From NCBI RefSeq assembly GCF_001278055.1, contig NZ_CP010802.1, positions 3,596,001 through 3,660,000 of the forward strand: 64,000 nt of DNA. Reading direction: 5' to 3'. The stretch is from Desulfuromonas soudanensis (GTDB lineage: Bacteria > Desulfobacterota > Desulfuromonadia > Desulfuromonadales > WTL). Below are positions 30,463-39,913 of the stretch, in pieces. The translations under genes and the position numbers were made by a program. Position 1 is the first letter of the stretch, and each line of letters opens with the position of its first letter. Under the pieces are notes generated by a model. That model did no database searches. It was not told the origin of the DNA and saw only the letters and a program-made list of their open reading frames with translations.

Positions 30463-31559
30463 CAGAGGATCTCCTCGATGACGAAGGCGCTGTAGAAAAA
30501 GGCCTTGTCCTGGCTAAAGAGTTTCTCGGCCTCGGGTTTCAGGGGGTGCAGCCGGTCCGCCATCGCCTGCGGCCGGCTGCGCGGTGCCAGCATGTTCCAG
30601 TAGGCGAGGCGGCCGCCGGCCCGGCCGGCCCGGTGCAGCTTCTCCAGCAGGTGATGGTAATTTTCCTCGGACATATATTCAAAGATATCGCTGAGATTGT
30701 AGCGGTCGATGGCCTGATCCCCTTCCTCGTCGAGAAACGCTTCCAGCGGCTGGCAGCGCCACTCCAGCCGGTGAAGGTTGGCGCGGATAACCTCGAAGTT
30801 CTCCGGTCGCAGGGCGTAGGGGAGCGCCGTGGCATGGTAGCCGGTGAGGATCCACTGTAGATAGGGGTTATCCGCCGGATCGAGAGCGGTGAGGGCATGG
30901 CGGGTGCGGGTGAGGATGCGCTGCGCCACGTTCCCTTCCACGTAGCGAAAGAAGCTGGGATCGCGTCCCATCCGACCCATGACAAGGCGGGAGAAGAAGA
31001 CCTGAAACAGAAGCCGCCAGCGCCAGGTATCCCATTTTTTGCGGTAGAATTTTTCCCGGATGGATGCCTCGCCACCGGCCAGCAGAGCCGAGACGGTGGC
31101 CCGGGAATGAACCAGCGGCAGAAGCCGCTGGCGGAAGAGGGCAAAGTAACGCTCGAACTTGCCGGCACCGCCGATCCCCGATGCAATGGCCGCCGGCTGG
31201 GCATCCCAGAAGTCCCGACAGGCACTGGAGAGGAGGGGACGGCACCTCCGGTAGAGTTCATTGCGGCGCCTGCTCGGGCGGGAACCGACGAGTTCCAGCA
31301 GCTCAAGGTGGGAAAGCTGCCGGTAGGCGGCCACCCGCAGTTCCAGACAGGCCAGTTGGGCAGGATTGAGGTCGAGGGCGATAACCCGTCCGGCACCGGC
31401 TGCCAGCATCGCCAGGGCATTGTCTCCGGCGGAGGCGATGGCGAGGCAGGTGTCGCCGGGACGGATGTCCAGCCCCGCCAGCAGGATGTCGGCATCCTCC
31501 CAGCACTGGGCATAGCGGATCAGGGAAAAATCAGCATGTCGGGCGGCTTCACTCTGCAT
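30462..31559 (-). CDS. BtaA-like SAM:3-amino-3-carboxypropyltransferase (DUF3419)
   Basis: Protein of 365 residues of the BtaA/DUF3419 family. Bacterial BtaA moves the aminocarboxypropyl group of SAM to diacylglycerol, the first step to betaine lipid. Visible SAM motif: CLAIASAGDNALAMLAAGAG, then VIALDLNPAQ. Later family blocks are GGEASIREKFYRKKWDTWRW, NPYLQWILTG, ALPYALRPENFEVI and YNLSDIFEYM. No BtaB methyltransferase is nearby, so the product would stay unmethylated or have another fate. It overlaps both neighbours. Diacylglycerol or an isoprenoid glycerol ether could be the acceptor. That choice is inference. Confidence 0.78.
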   Translation of the reverse strand: MQSEAARHADFSLIRYAQCWEDADILLAGLDIRPGDTCLAIASAGDNALAMLAAGAGRVIALDLNPAQLACLELRVAAYRQLSHLELLELVGSRPSRRRNELYRRCRPLLSSACRDFWDAQPAAIASGIGGAGKFERYFALFRQRLLPLVHSRATVSALLAGGEASIREKFYRKKWDTWRWRLLFQVFFSRLVMGRMGRDPSFFRYVEGNVAQRILTRTRHALTALDPADNPYLQWILTGYHATALPYALRPENFEVIRANLHRLEWRCQPLEAFLDEEGDQAIDRYNLSDIFEYMSEENYHHLLEKLHRAGRAGGRLAYWNMLAPRSRPQAMADRLHPLKPEAEKLFSQDKAFFYSAFVIEEIL

Positions 31560-34221
31560 CGGCCGGCACCTCCGTTTGATCGAGTTTGCGGACCTGGCCA
31601 CTTGCACCATCCAGCTCCACCCAGTCACCGTCCTTGAGCCAGGCGGTGATCCCGGCGAGAGAGACCACGGCCGGGATCCCCATCTCGCGGGCGACAATGG
31701 CCGAATGGGAGAGGAGACTCCCCCGTTCCACCAGCAGTCCGCAACAGGCAGGAAAGAGCATGATCCAGCCGGGGTCGGTCCTCTCGGCGACGAGGATCTC
31801 CCCCTCGCGTATGACCGCGCCGCGCGGGTCGGTGATCACCCGCGCCCGTCCCCTCACCAGACCGGGACAGCAGCCTAGCCCCTGCAAACTCTCCCCTTGC
31901 GGAACGGCCGGCGTGGGGTTGGTGGAGCGGCAGGTCTGGGCATGGTTGACCATGCCGCGGGTATCGAAGCGGTCGGATGGCGGCTCCGCGCTCTGCCAGC
32001 GAAGGAACTCGGCCTGGCGCAGGGCAGCCAGACCACGCAGGTCGGTGCCCGAGGCGGTCCCCTCGACAAACCCGAAAATCTCTTCTTTCTCCAGGGCGAA
32101 GATATCCCGAGCCTCGGCAAGAATACCGTCGGCGGCGAAGCGTTTTCCTAGCTCGACAAAGATCCGCCGCACCCGACCGAAAAGGCGGGTGCGCTCGAAG
32201 CGCAGATTTTCCCGGTCACGCACCCGCGCCCGGGCCTGTTTGAGAATCCAGGTCAGGAGGATGCGCCTGAGCGGATGACCGGCAAGGGCCACCCGCACCT
32301 TTAATTGCGCCACTTGCCGCAACGCGGTTTCGTCGAAGGGCGCCAGGGCGCGACCGCTGCGGATACGACGGGCAAACTCGCCGACGGAGCACAGGAGCGG
32401 TGAGGGATCGTCCAGGAGGGTGGCGCTCTCCAGCTTGAGTTCATCGAGGCAGCGATCGCCGAATCTGGCGAGATAACCCTGATACAAAGGCCCGAGAGCG
32501 GGGTGAGCAATGCTGGCAGCGTGGCTCCTCGGCACATCCCCGGTGGCCAGGAGTTCGGTCAGAGCTTCATCCTCGGCGACAACCTCGGCCATCTCCCTAA
32601 CCCGCTTGGCCGGTTCGGCGCTGATGATCCCCCCTTCTCCGGAAAGGAGGTCGTTCTGCAGGGTTTCGTTGCCGTCACCACACCAGGTCGCCATCACCTT
32701 GCGCAACAGCCCGTAGAAGACCATGGCAAAGAAATCGTTTACCAGCGGTGCATCCCAGCGAGTGAGAAGTTGCTCCTCCAGCATCCGGTAATGGGCGACG
32801 AGTTCGTCGGGGCGCAGCTCTTCCAGGGGAGGATTCGGCGGAGCCAGAGCCCGATTCATCCGTGCGTAGAAACGATCGATATTTTTCTGCAGGCCAAGCT
32901 GATTAAGGACCAGCCCCCCCAGGCTCCGGGAGAGATTGAAGGCATCTTGCATACGGCCGACCTTGCAGGTCGCCAGAGCCTCGGTGAGGATCTCATCGGG
33001 GATCCCCTCTTTTACCCCCATCATCTGTTCCATGAAACGCCGGTTGGTGGTGAATCCGGGGAGGAGGGCCAACAGGCGGTACCAGTTCAGGAGGTTGTAG
33101 TAGACCCGTCCCCGCACCAACCCCAGCATGCGGGGGAAAATCCGCTCGTTGGCGACGATAGCTTTTTTTGGCACGGCCATGATGCGGCAGAACTGGCGGT
33201 AGACCTCTTCATAGATATGGCGGGCAAAGGAGAAGGTGAGAGGAGTGGTGACACCTCCGTAGCTTTCGGCGATGTTGCTGTTGTCCCAGATATTGAGCTC
33301 CCCGTCCGGGTCGGGCAAGGCCGCCAGAGAGGTGATGGGACGGGACTGCAAAAGATGAAGCCGGTCGCCTTCGATCGCCCATTCGATGTCCTGAGGGCGG
33401 CCGAAATGACTTGCGGCACTGCGGGCGAGCGCCGCCACCTCCCGGACCTGACCATCGCTCAGGCAGGGTTTTTTGGCGTCTTCCGGGGCGATCACGGTGC
33501 TGCGTACCCCCTCCCCCGTTTCCGGGTCGGCCCGATGCGCCGTCTCTTTGTCGGCCAACTCCACCTCGACGATTGTGCCGTTGCGATCCACCCGCCAGGT
33601 GTCGGCATCGCACTCCCCTGAAACCAGGGACGTCCCCAGGCCGAAAACGCCACTTACTACGGCAACGCCGCGCCGACCGCTGACCGGATCGGCGCTGAAG
33701 GCGACCCCGGCGACATCGGCAGAGACCATGCGCTGAATCAGGACCGCCGGCGGAGCGGGGAGGGGCGTTAAACATTTTTCTCGCCGGTAGGCCAGAACCC
33801 GCTCATGAAAGCCGGAGCGCCAAACGGCGGCGATTTGCTTCGCCACGTCTGTCGGCGAAACGAAGAGAAAAGAATCGAGCTGTCCGGCAAAGGAATGCTC
33901 GTTGCCGTCCTCGTCCAGCGCCGAGGAGCGCACCGCCACCAACTCCCCCTGGGGGCAGAGCCGGGTCAGGGCCGCGGCGACCGCAAGGCAAACGGGCTCT
34001 GCCGGCGATAGGAGTTGGAGTGCGATCAGGACCTCTGCCGGGTTGCCTGCGGAGAGGGCGGCGTGACCTGCAGCCGTGAGACTGTCCTGAAAGGCTGTCG
34101 GTGATACGACAAACCAGGGTGGAATGGGGAGGGAGGCCCCCTGCAGGCTCGCCAGGGCTTTTGCCTTCCCTCCCAGCGCCGCAGGGGACTTCCCTGGGGT
34201 TGGGGTGATAATGTAGGTCAT
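31549..34221 (-). CDS. PEP-synthase/rifampicin-phosphotransferase-like dikinase
   Basis: Protein of 890 residues. It has an N-terminal ATP-binding PPDK/PEP-synthase domain (about 1-320; VRSSALDEDG, SFAGQLDSFL, IQRMVSADVAGVAFSADP, ending LLQSRPITS), a long central domain with no clear match, and a C-terminal phospho-histidine domain (LVERGSLLSHSAIVAREMGI, with His in SHSAI). The C-terminal PEP/pyruvate barrel of true PEP synthase is absent. This layout is that of rifampicin phosphotransferases, which use ATP to phosphorylate a hydroxyl on a bulky substrate. I infer that a lipid or isoprenoid alcohol is the substrate. It overlaps ubiA-like and btaA-like genes by 4 and 11 nt. Confidence 0.75.
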   Translation of the reverse strand: MTYIITPTPGKSPAALGGKAKALASLQGASLPIPPWFVVSPTAFQDSLTAAGHAALSAGNPAEVLIALQLLSPAEPVCLAVAAALTRLCPQGELVAVRSSALDEDGNEHSFAGQLDSFLFVSPTDVAKQIAAVWRSGFHERVLAYRREKCLTPLPAPPAVLIQRMVSADVAGVAFSADPVSGRRGVAVVSGVFGLGTSLVSGECDADTWRVDRNGTIVEVELADKETAHRADPETGEGVRSTVIAPEDAKKPCLSDGQVREVAALARSAASHFGRPQDIEWAIEGDRLHLLQSRPITSLAALPDPDGELNIWDNSNIAESYGGVTTPLTFSFARHIYEEVYRQFCRIMAVPKKAIVANERIFPRMLGLVRGRVYYNLLNWYRLLALLPGFTTNRRFMEQMMGVKEGIPDEILTEALATCKVGRMQDAFNLSRSLGGLVLNQLGLQKNIDRFYARMNRALAPPNPPLEELRPDELVAHYRMLEEQLLTRWDAPLVNDFFAMVFYGLLRKVMATWCGDGNETLQNDLLSGEGGIISAEPAKRVREMAEVVAEDEALTELLATGDVPRSHAASIAHPALGPLYQGYLARFGDRCLDELKLESATLLDDPSPLLCSVGEFARRIRSGRALAPFDETALRQVAQLKVRVALAGHPLRRILLTWILKQARARVRDRENLRFERTRLFGRVRRIFVELGKRFAADGILAEARDIFALEKEEIFGFVEGTASGTDLRGLAALRQAEFLRWQSAEPPSDRFDTRGMVNHAQTCRSTNPTPAVPQGESLQGLGCCPGLVRGRARVITDPRGAVIREGEILVAERTDPGWIMLFPACCGLLVERGSLLSHSAIVAREMGIPAVVSLAGITAWLKDGDWVELDGASGQVRKLDQTEVPADAE

Positions 34222-35138
34222 CGCAAACCTCCCTGCAGAAAACGCAGAAGCAACGGCCCGGCCCCGAGACTCAGGTACATTACCAGGGTCCAGATGCCGG
34301 ATACCAGTTCGAAGTGTCTCCCCCTACCGGGGAGGGGATGTCTTGCAAAACGGATAGCGACCAGGGTCGCGCTGACGAGCAGAATAAGAAGAAGGAGCGC
34401 CACCGGCGTGGCAAAGCCGATGAGTACCGCCCCGCGCCAGGCACAGAGGGCGGTGAGCCCCATCGCCCCCAGCCAGGCGGCCAGGGCCCGGGGCCGCCCC
34501 CAGAGAACGGTGTAGGTTTCCACTCCCTCCTCCTCATCCTCCGGGGCGCGAATCTTCCGGCCGATTTCGATGACGATCCCGTTGAGGTAACTGACTGCCA
34601 AAAACCAGATCAGGCCCTGCGGTGGTGTAGCCCGGGCCATGAGCCAGTCGCAGGCGGTGGCGTAAATATCGAAAACCGGAAGGATGATCATGTGAGAGAG
34701 AAGGTAGAAGGTGGGATGGGCCTTGAGCCAATCGTGGACGAAAAACTCCCGGCTCATCAGGGCGAGATAGACCCAGGCGATTACCAGCATGAGCGCCTGC
34801 AGCGGCCGCAGCCACAACGATCCGGCCAACTGGATCACCCCGGCACCGACCCCGATCCAGCCGAGCTCCCGCAGGGTGACCAACCCCCGGGGGACAGGCC
34901 GGTAGGGGCGCCAGCGGGCATCGTCGGCGGCGTCCTTGAACTCGTCGGCGATGCGCAGCTGAAGAAAAAAGAAGAAAGCGGTGACGAAGGCGACGAGGGC
35001 TGCGGCTGGGCGCAGGGTTGATTCGCCGCGCAGCAAAGCCGAATAACTCATCGCCGACAGACTGAAGGCCAGGATCAGCGGACCGTGGGCAAAGATCGGG
35101 AAGCGTTCCTTCTGGTAGAGCCACCAGCGGTTAGTCAT
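34218..35138 (-). CDS. UbiA-family prenyltransferase
   Basis: Polytopic membrane protein of 306 residues. First Asp-rich motif RIADEFKDAADD, then RPYRPVPRGLVTLREL; second region GIVIEIGRKIRAPEDEEEGV with acids at the usual place. UbiA proteins join a prenyl diphosphate to an aromatic or glycerol-type acceptor. The motif set does not settle whether this is a quinone, heme or glycerol-ether enzyme. ATG 35138 has AGGGAGATAATC before it and overlaps the HMG-CoA reductase end by 8 nt. Its neighbours (HMG-CoA reductase, isoprenoid kinase) support a prenyl donor made or recycled in the same pathway. Confidence 0.8.
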   Translation of the reverse strand: MTNRWWLYQKERFPIFAHGPLILAFSLSAMSYSALLRGESTLRPAAALVAFVTAFFFFLQLRIADEFKDAADDARWRPYRPVPRGLVTLRELGWIGVGAGVIQLAGSLWLRPLQALMLVIAWVYLALMSREFFVHDWLKAHPTFYLLSHMIILPVFDIYATACDWLMARATPPQGLIWFLAVSYLNGIVIEIGRKIRAPEDEEEGVETYTVLWGRPRALAAWLGAMGLTALCAWRGAVLIGFATPVALLLLILLVSATLVAIRFARHPLPGRGRHFELVSGIWTLVMYLSLGAGPLLLRFLQGGLR

Positions 35139-36429
35139 GATTATCTCCCTCTTTTGACTGCTCTTTTCCCCGGGCGAGTTTTTTGTGGGCCGAAGTGAAC
35201 TCGCCGGCAGCCAGTGCACCGATGATCGAGAGTTCACCGGCCAGGACCATGCCGGCACAGACCTCGGCCAACGCCCGCGCCTTCCCGGCACCAGCGAGCC
35301 CCATCAGCTCCAGACAGGCGTGCTGGGTGGGAAGGCCGGTCCCGCCGCCAATGGTTCCGACCATCAGGTTGGGAAGGGTCACCGCCGCGTAGAGTGCCCC
35401 GTCCTCTCGTACTTCGAAGCGGGTCACTCCCACCGCCGATTCGGCGATGCAGGCGGCATCCTGGCCACAGGCAATGTACAAAGCCGCCAGGCCGTTGGCG
35501 TAATGTCCCTGGACTCCGATGGTGCCGGAGAGGACCCCGCCGAGGGCCGACATGCGCCAATAGTCGGTCATGCGTAGGGGCGTGGTATGGAGGATCTTTT
35601 CCACCAGTTCGGCCGGGATGATCGCTTCGGCTGTCACCTTCTTTCCGCGCACACCCAAGAACGACTGGGCGCTGGCTTTTTTGTCGCCGGACATATTGGC
35701 CTCGACGAAGAAATATTCGGGAGTAACGGGAGACTCCGCGGCAACCAGGGCACAGACGGCCTCGGTGGCAATCGTCGCCATGTTCTGACCCGAGGCATCG
35801 CCGGTCTGAAACTCCAAAAGGAGATAGACGTGGTTTCCCTCGATGGTAATGCGCAGATCCTTAAGTCGTGCGTATCGCGAGGTGGCGTCGGCGGCGCCCC
35901 GAATTCTCTCGAGGCTCTCCATCGCCCAGGCGACGAACAGACCGGCCTCGCGAGCCGTCTGGAAGGCAAATCCCGGCGCGCGGCTGACCCCTTCGGCCAG
36001 CAGCATGGAACTACAGCCGCCCGCCTGGGAGAGGAGAGAGGCCCCGCGATGGTAGGAAGCGACCAGAGCCGCCTCGGTGGTAGCCAGAGGGAGGAGATAG
36101 TCTCCCTGGGCAAAGAGTCCGTTGACCCGAAGCGGTCCGGCAAGGCCGATGGGGAGGCGGGCGACGCCGATGAAGTTTTCGATATTGCGGCCAAAGGAGG
36201 CCAGAGTCGCCGGATCCAGGTCACCGAGGAGCGCCGCCCTGATCTCCGGGGCCAGTGCCAGCCTCTTCCAGCGCCGCGCCACAATCTCCGGGGTGATCCG
36301 GGCACCTCCCGGCACCTTCGCCGCCGGGGGCTCCCAGTTCGGTTCGAGTCTTTTGAGAAGCTCTCCCTTGCTCTGGTTCTGAAGCAGGTGCGCCAAAAAT
36401 CCCTGAGTCTGTATCGCATCTCTTGGCAT
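35131..36429 (-). CDS. Class I HMG-CoA reductase
   Basis: NADPH-dependent reductase (432 residues) that makes mevalonate from HMG-CoA. All catalytic residues can be found in context: Glu in ENFIGVARLPIGLAGPL, Lys in DKKASAQSF, Asp in ACGQDAA, and His in SAHKKL near the C-terminus. TGDASGQNMAT is the dinucleotide-binding block, and GTIGGGTGLPTQHACLELMG is class I-like. ATG 36429 follows AAGGAGATCACC. Free-living deltaproteobacteria normally make isoprenoids by the MEP route, so an HMG-CoA reductase with no HMG-CoA synthase or mevalonate kinase beside it is unexpected. It is probably dedicated to the product of this operon; transfer from an archaeal or other source is possible. Confidence 0.9.
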   Translation of the reverse strand: MPRDAIQTQGFLAHLLQNQSKGELLKRLEPNWEPPAAKVPGGARITPEIVARRWKRLALAPEIRAALLGDLDPATLASFGRNIENFIGVARLPIGLAGPLRVNGLFAQGDYLLPLATTEAALVASYHRGASLLSQAGGCSSMLLAEGVSRAPGFAFQTAREAGLFVAWAMESLERIRGAADATSRYARLKDLRITIEGNHVYLLLEFQTGDASGQNMATIATEAVCALVAAESPVTPEYFFVEANMSGDKKASAQSFLGVRGKKVTAEAIIPAELVEKILHTTPLRMTDYWRMSALGGVLSGTIGVQGHYANGLAALYIACGQDAACIAESAVGVTRFEVREDGALYAAVTLPNLMVGTIGGGTGLPTQHACLELMGLAGAGKARALAEVCAGMVLAGELSIIGALAAGEFTSAHKKLARGKEQSKEGDNHD

Positions 36430-36505
36430 GGTGATCTCCTTTGACATCGGGACTGTTCCAGCGTCTGGGGTCCGGCCCGGTTTGTTCCGCAAGGGCACTC
36501 GTCTC

Positions 36506-39500
36506 TTATGGATGAATCCCTGCCTGAGCCAGCTCCCTGACGCCGCAGAGGTCGAGCTTGCCGCTTCCGAGCAACGGCAGACGTTCGACCGCTACATAGC
36601 AATCCCGCGCCGGTTTCCAGAGGTTGGGCAAGTCGCTTTCGGAAATCAGGCGATGCAGGGTTTCGACAGTGCTGGAAGCGCTCTCGTAGACCACGACCAG
36701 GCACTCACCCCGTTTTTCGTCGGGAATGCTCGTCACCGCGACCACCCCGGTCTGATTGAGCTGGGCGTGCAGAAGATCCTCCACCGCGCCGTGCGGAATC
36801 ATTTCGCCGCCGATCTTGCTGAAGCGGGCGAGGCGATCGGTGATGTGCAAAAAACCGCCGGCGTCGAGATGGCCGATATCGCCGGTGTCATACCAGCCGT
36901 CGCGGACCACTTCGCCGGTCTTCTCCGGCTGGCCGAGATAGCCGAGCATGACATTCGGTCCCTTGACCAGAATCAGGCCGGACTCACATGTCCTCCGCGG
37001 CGCTCCGCTCTCAGGATCGATCACCTTGACGACGACACCGGGAATCGGCAGGCCGACACTGCCGTCGCACCAGCCGGCCTGACGGATGCCGTCGATCTCC
37101 ACATCGGGGAGGGAGAGGGCGATGACCGGGGACAGCTCGGTGGCGCCGTATCCTTCGAGAGGGCGGAGTCCGAACCTCTCCTCGAAACTGTCGGCAAGCT
37201 TGCTCTTGAGTTTTTCGGCTCCGGTGACGACCAGGCGCAAAGTTACAAAGTCTTCCCGTCTGGCACGGCGCAGGTAGGCCATGAGGAAGGTCGGGGTGGC
37301 AATAAGCAGAGTCGAGCGCTCCTTGCGCACGGTGCGGGCTATGACCTCGCCGTCGAGGGGGTTAGTGTGGTAGACGGCAGAAAAGCCGGACAACAGCGGT
37401 AGCCAGAGGGTGCCGGTGAAGCCGAGAGAATGGAAGAAAGGGAGGGCCGAGCAGATGTTGTCGCGCTTCGTGACGCGAAAGACGATGCGCAGCGCCTCGA
37501 GGTTGGAGAGGATGTTGTGGTGCGACAGCATCACCCCTTTCGGCTCGCCGGTGCTCCCCGAAGAAAAAATCACTGTGGCGAGGCGGTCGGCGGTGAAGCT
37601 TTTCGGACGGGCCCAGAGCCGTAGCGGCAGGAGACGTGCTTTGCAAAAGGCGCGGAGTTTTTCACCGGGACTCAGCTCGACAAGGAGGTCCTCGATGTAG
37701 AGAACGCCGGGAAGCTCCGGCAGGGCAGAGAGCTTATCGAGAAAGGTCCGCGAGGTGATCACGGTGTCGATTCCGCACTGATTGATGGCGGAACGGATCC
37801 CGTCGGGGGAGGCGGTGTAGTTGAAATTTACCGGCGCCGTCCCCTCAAGGTTCAGGGCAAGATTGGCCAAAGCGCTGCCGACCGTCGGCGGCAGGCAGAC
37901 CCCGATCATCGGCGCCCCCTTGATCTGCGTCCGCAGCCTTGCCGCCAGAGCCGTAGAGGCGATCAGGGCCTCTCCATAACGCAGGGTGCGGCCCCCGGTG
38001 TCGGCCAGGGCGGGCCGGCGCCAGTTTTCACGGGCGGTTTCGGCAAAAAGTTCGCCGAGAGCGCGGCGCCGGGGCTTGCGGGAATCGAACCAAGCACAGG
38101 AGAGTTCCATCACCGCCCCCCGCACCTCCTGGGGATTGCTGCCGGCCGGGAGGGCCGTGCCGAAGAGTACCGTCACCCGATAGGGGAAGAGGGTCGGCAG
38201 GCGCGACAGAAGCTTGCCGTGGGCATAGGAGAGGATGCTCCCCCAGGCGCCGCCGATATAAATCGGGATGATCGGGTGCTTACTCCCCTTGACGATGCGC
38301 TCGAAGCCTCCCTTGAATTGGTTGAGCATGCCGTTGCGGGTGATCGCCCCTTCCGCAAAGATGCAGACCAGGTAGCCGTCGTCGAGAGCCTGGCGGGCTG
38401 CCGCGATAAAGGTCAACATCCCCTTTTTGCCGTCCTTGGACGAGACCGGAATCACTCCCATCAGGCGGCAAAGCTGGCGAAGCAACGGCGTGTTGTATAT
38501 CTCCCGCTCCATAACGAAACGGATCCGGCGCTGTTGGGTGGCGATCAGCAGCAGGGCGTCAAGCCAGGAGACATGGTTGGCGACCAGCAGTGCCCCCCCC
38601 TCCATGGGGACGTTATTGCGGCCGACGATCTCCAGTCGGTAGCAGAGGCGCATGGCCAGAAGGGAGATGAAGCGCAGGAGAAAATCGGGGAGGATGCAGA
38701 GGGTCAGCACCGTCAGAATCAGGGTCACGACCGCCAGCAGGGCAAAGGAGGCGCCCGGCGAAACCTGCAGCGGACCGGAGAGAAACCAGAGGAGTGCCGA
38801 TGCGGCGAGGGCGCCGACCCAGCTGAGGAAGCTGGCTGCGGCCTGAATCTCCCCGCGGCGGTCGGCCGGACTGCGTAGCTGGATGAAGGATTGCAGCGGC
38901 ACGATGAAGACGCCGGCGCTGAGGCCAAAGAGGGCGACGATGCCCAGAACCGTGGGAATATGGGGGGGGGCGGCGTACAGGGCGAAAGAGGTGAGGGTCA
39001 GACCGGTGGCGCCGATAGGTACGACGCCGAATTCCACGGTGCGGCCGGAGAGGCGTCCCGCCAGGAGAGAACCGAGGCCAATCCCGAGAGCGGCGGCGAC
39101 GAAGAGGTAACCGCTCTCCTCCTGGCTGAGGCCAAGGCGGCTCATGCCGTAGGAAAGAAGGTTGAGCTGGCAGAAGGCACCGACGAAGAGGAAGTAGGCA
39201 GCGCCGAAGATCGCCAGGAGCAAATAGCCGTCTTGGCGGAGGCTGCGCAGGGTACGCCAGTAGGCGGCCGGGAAGAGGGCAAGGGGGCGCGTCGGCGCAC
39301 CCTGCGGGGTGGTTGGCAACCGCCAGGCGATCAGCAGACCACAAACAGCGATGGCGATTCCGCCAAAAAGTGCGACGCCGTGGCGCCCGTTGGCAGCCTG
39401 CACCAGGAAGGGGGCGAGGGCTGTGCCGCCGACAATTGCCAGAAAGGTCAGCATCTCCAGGAGGCTGTTGGCCCTTGAAAGCTCCTGTCGCCCCACCAGC

Positions 39501-39898
39501 TCCGGGACGACGCCGTACTTGGCCGGGGCGAAGAAGGCGCTGTGGCAACCGAGGAAGAAGATCGCCAGGTAGAGTACCGGAGCATTCTGCTGCCACGCGC
39601 CGACGGCGGCCAGGATCGCGATGCCGACCTCCAGCCCCTTGACCGCGACGATCACCCTGCTTTTTGGCAGGCGGTCGGCGAGGGAACCGGCCAGGGCGGA
39701 GAAGAGGAGAAACGGCGCGATGAAGGCGGCACTGCCGAGGGCGGCGATGCCGGCGGCGTTCGCCTCGCCCCCCTGGCCGATGAGAAAGAAGATGATGATA
39801 AGCTTGATCAGGTTGTCGTTGAGCGCGCCGAGGGCCTGGACGAGGTTGAGGCGGCGAAATGACAGGGGCAGTTGCACATTGGGCTCGATAGCGGGCAT
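36506..39898 (-). CDS. Fused lysophospholipid transporter / PlsC acyltransferase / acyl-ACP synthetase
   Basis: Three-part protein of 1130 residues. The N-terminus (about 1-410) is an LplT-like MFS transporter (NLVQALGALNDNLIKL, AKYGVVPELVG). The middle (about 415-620) is a PlsC-type acyltransferase with NHVSWLDALLL (HX4D) and FAEGAITRNG. The C-terminus (about 630-1130) is an Aas-type acyl-ACP synthetase with VIFSSGSTGEPKGVMLSH and YDTGDIGHLD. This is the known LplT-PlsC-Aas arrangement for taking up and re-acylating lysophospholipids at the inner membrane. Placed first among the biosynthetic genes, it may acylate a lysolipid made elsewhere in the operon. The gene ends 77 nt before the HMG-CoA reductase start. 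Confidence 0.9.
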   Translation of the reverse strand: MPAIEPNVQLPLSFRRLNLVQALGALNDNLIKLIIIFFLIGQGGEANAAGIAALGSAAFIAPFLLFSALAGSLADRLPKSRVIVAVKGLEVGIAILAAVGAWQQNAPVLYLAIFFLGCHSAFFAPAKYGVVPELVGRQELSRANSLLEMLTFLAIVGGTALAPFLVQAANGRHGVALFGGIAIAVCGLLIAWRLPTTPQGAPTRPLALFPAAYWRTLRSLRQDGYLLLAIFGAAYFLFVGAFCQLNLLSYGMSRLGLSQEESGYLFVAAALGIGLGSLLAGRLSGRTVEFGVVPIGATGLTLTSFALYAAPPHIPTVLGIVALFGLSAGVFIVPLQSFIQLRSPADRRGEIQAAASFLSWVGALAASALLWFLSGPLQVSPGASFALLAVVTLILTVLTLCILPDFLLRFISLLAMRLCYRLEIVGRNNVPMEGGALLVANHVSWLDALLLIATQQRRIRFVMEREIYNTPLLRQLCRLMGVIPVSSKDGKKGMLTFIAAARQALDDGYLVCIFAEGAITRNGMLNQFKGGFERIVKGSKHPIIPIYIGGAWGSILSYAHGKLLSRLPTLFPYRVTVLFGTALPAGSNPQEVRGAVMELSCAWFDSRKPRRRALGELFAETARENWRRPALADTGGRTLRYGEALIASTALAARLRTQIKGAPMIGVCLPPTVGSALANLALNLEGTAPVNFNYTASPDGIRSAINQCGIDTVITSRTFLDKLSALPELPGVLYIEDLLVELSPGEKLRAFCKARLLPLRLWARPKSFTADRLATVIFSSGSTGEPKGVMLSHHNILSNLEALRIVFRVTKRDNICSALPFFHSLGFTGTLWLPLLSGFSAVYHTNPLDGEVIARTVRKERSTLLIATPTFLMAYLRRARREDFVTLRLVVTGAEKLKSKLADSFEERFGLRPLEGYGATELSPVIALSLPDVEIDGIRQAGWCDGSVGLPIPGVVVKVIDPESGAPRRTCESGLILVKGPNVMLGYLGQPEKTGEVVRDGWYDTGDIGHLDAGGFLHITDRLARFSKIGGEMIPHGAVEDLLHAQLNQTGVVAVTSIPDEKRGECLVVVYESASSTVETLHRLISESDLPNLWKPARDCYVAVERLPLLGSGKLDLCGVRELAQAGIHP

Positions 39899-39913
39899 CG
39901 GTTTCTTCCTTGT

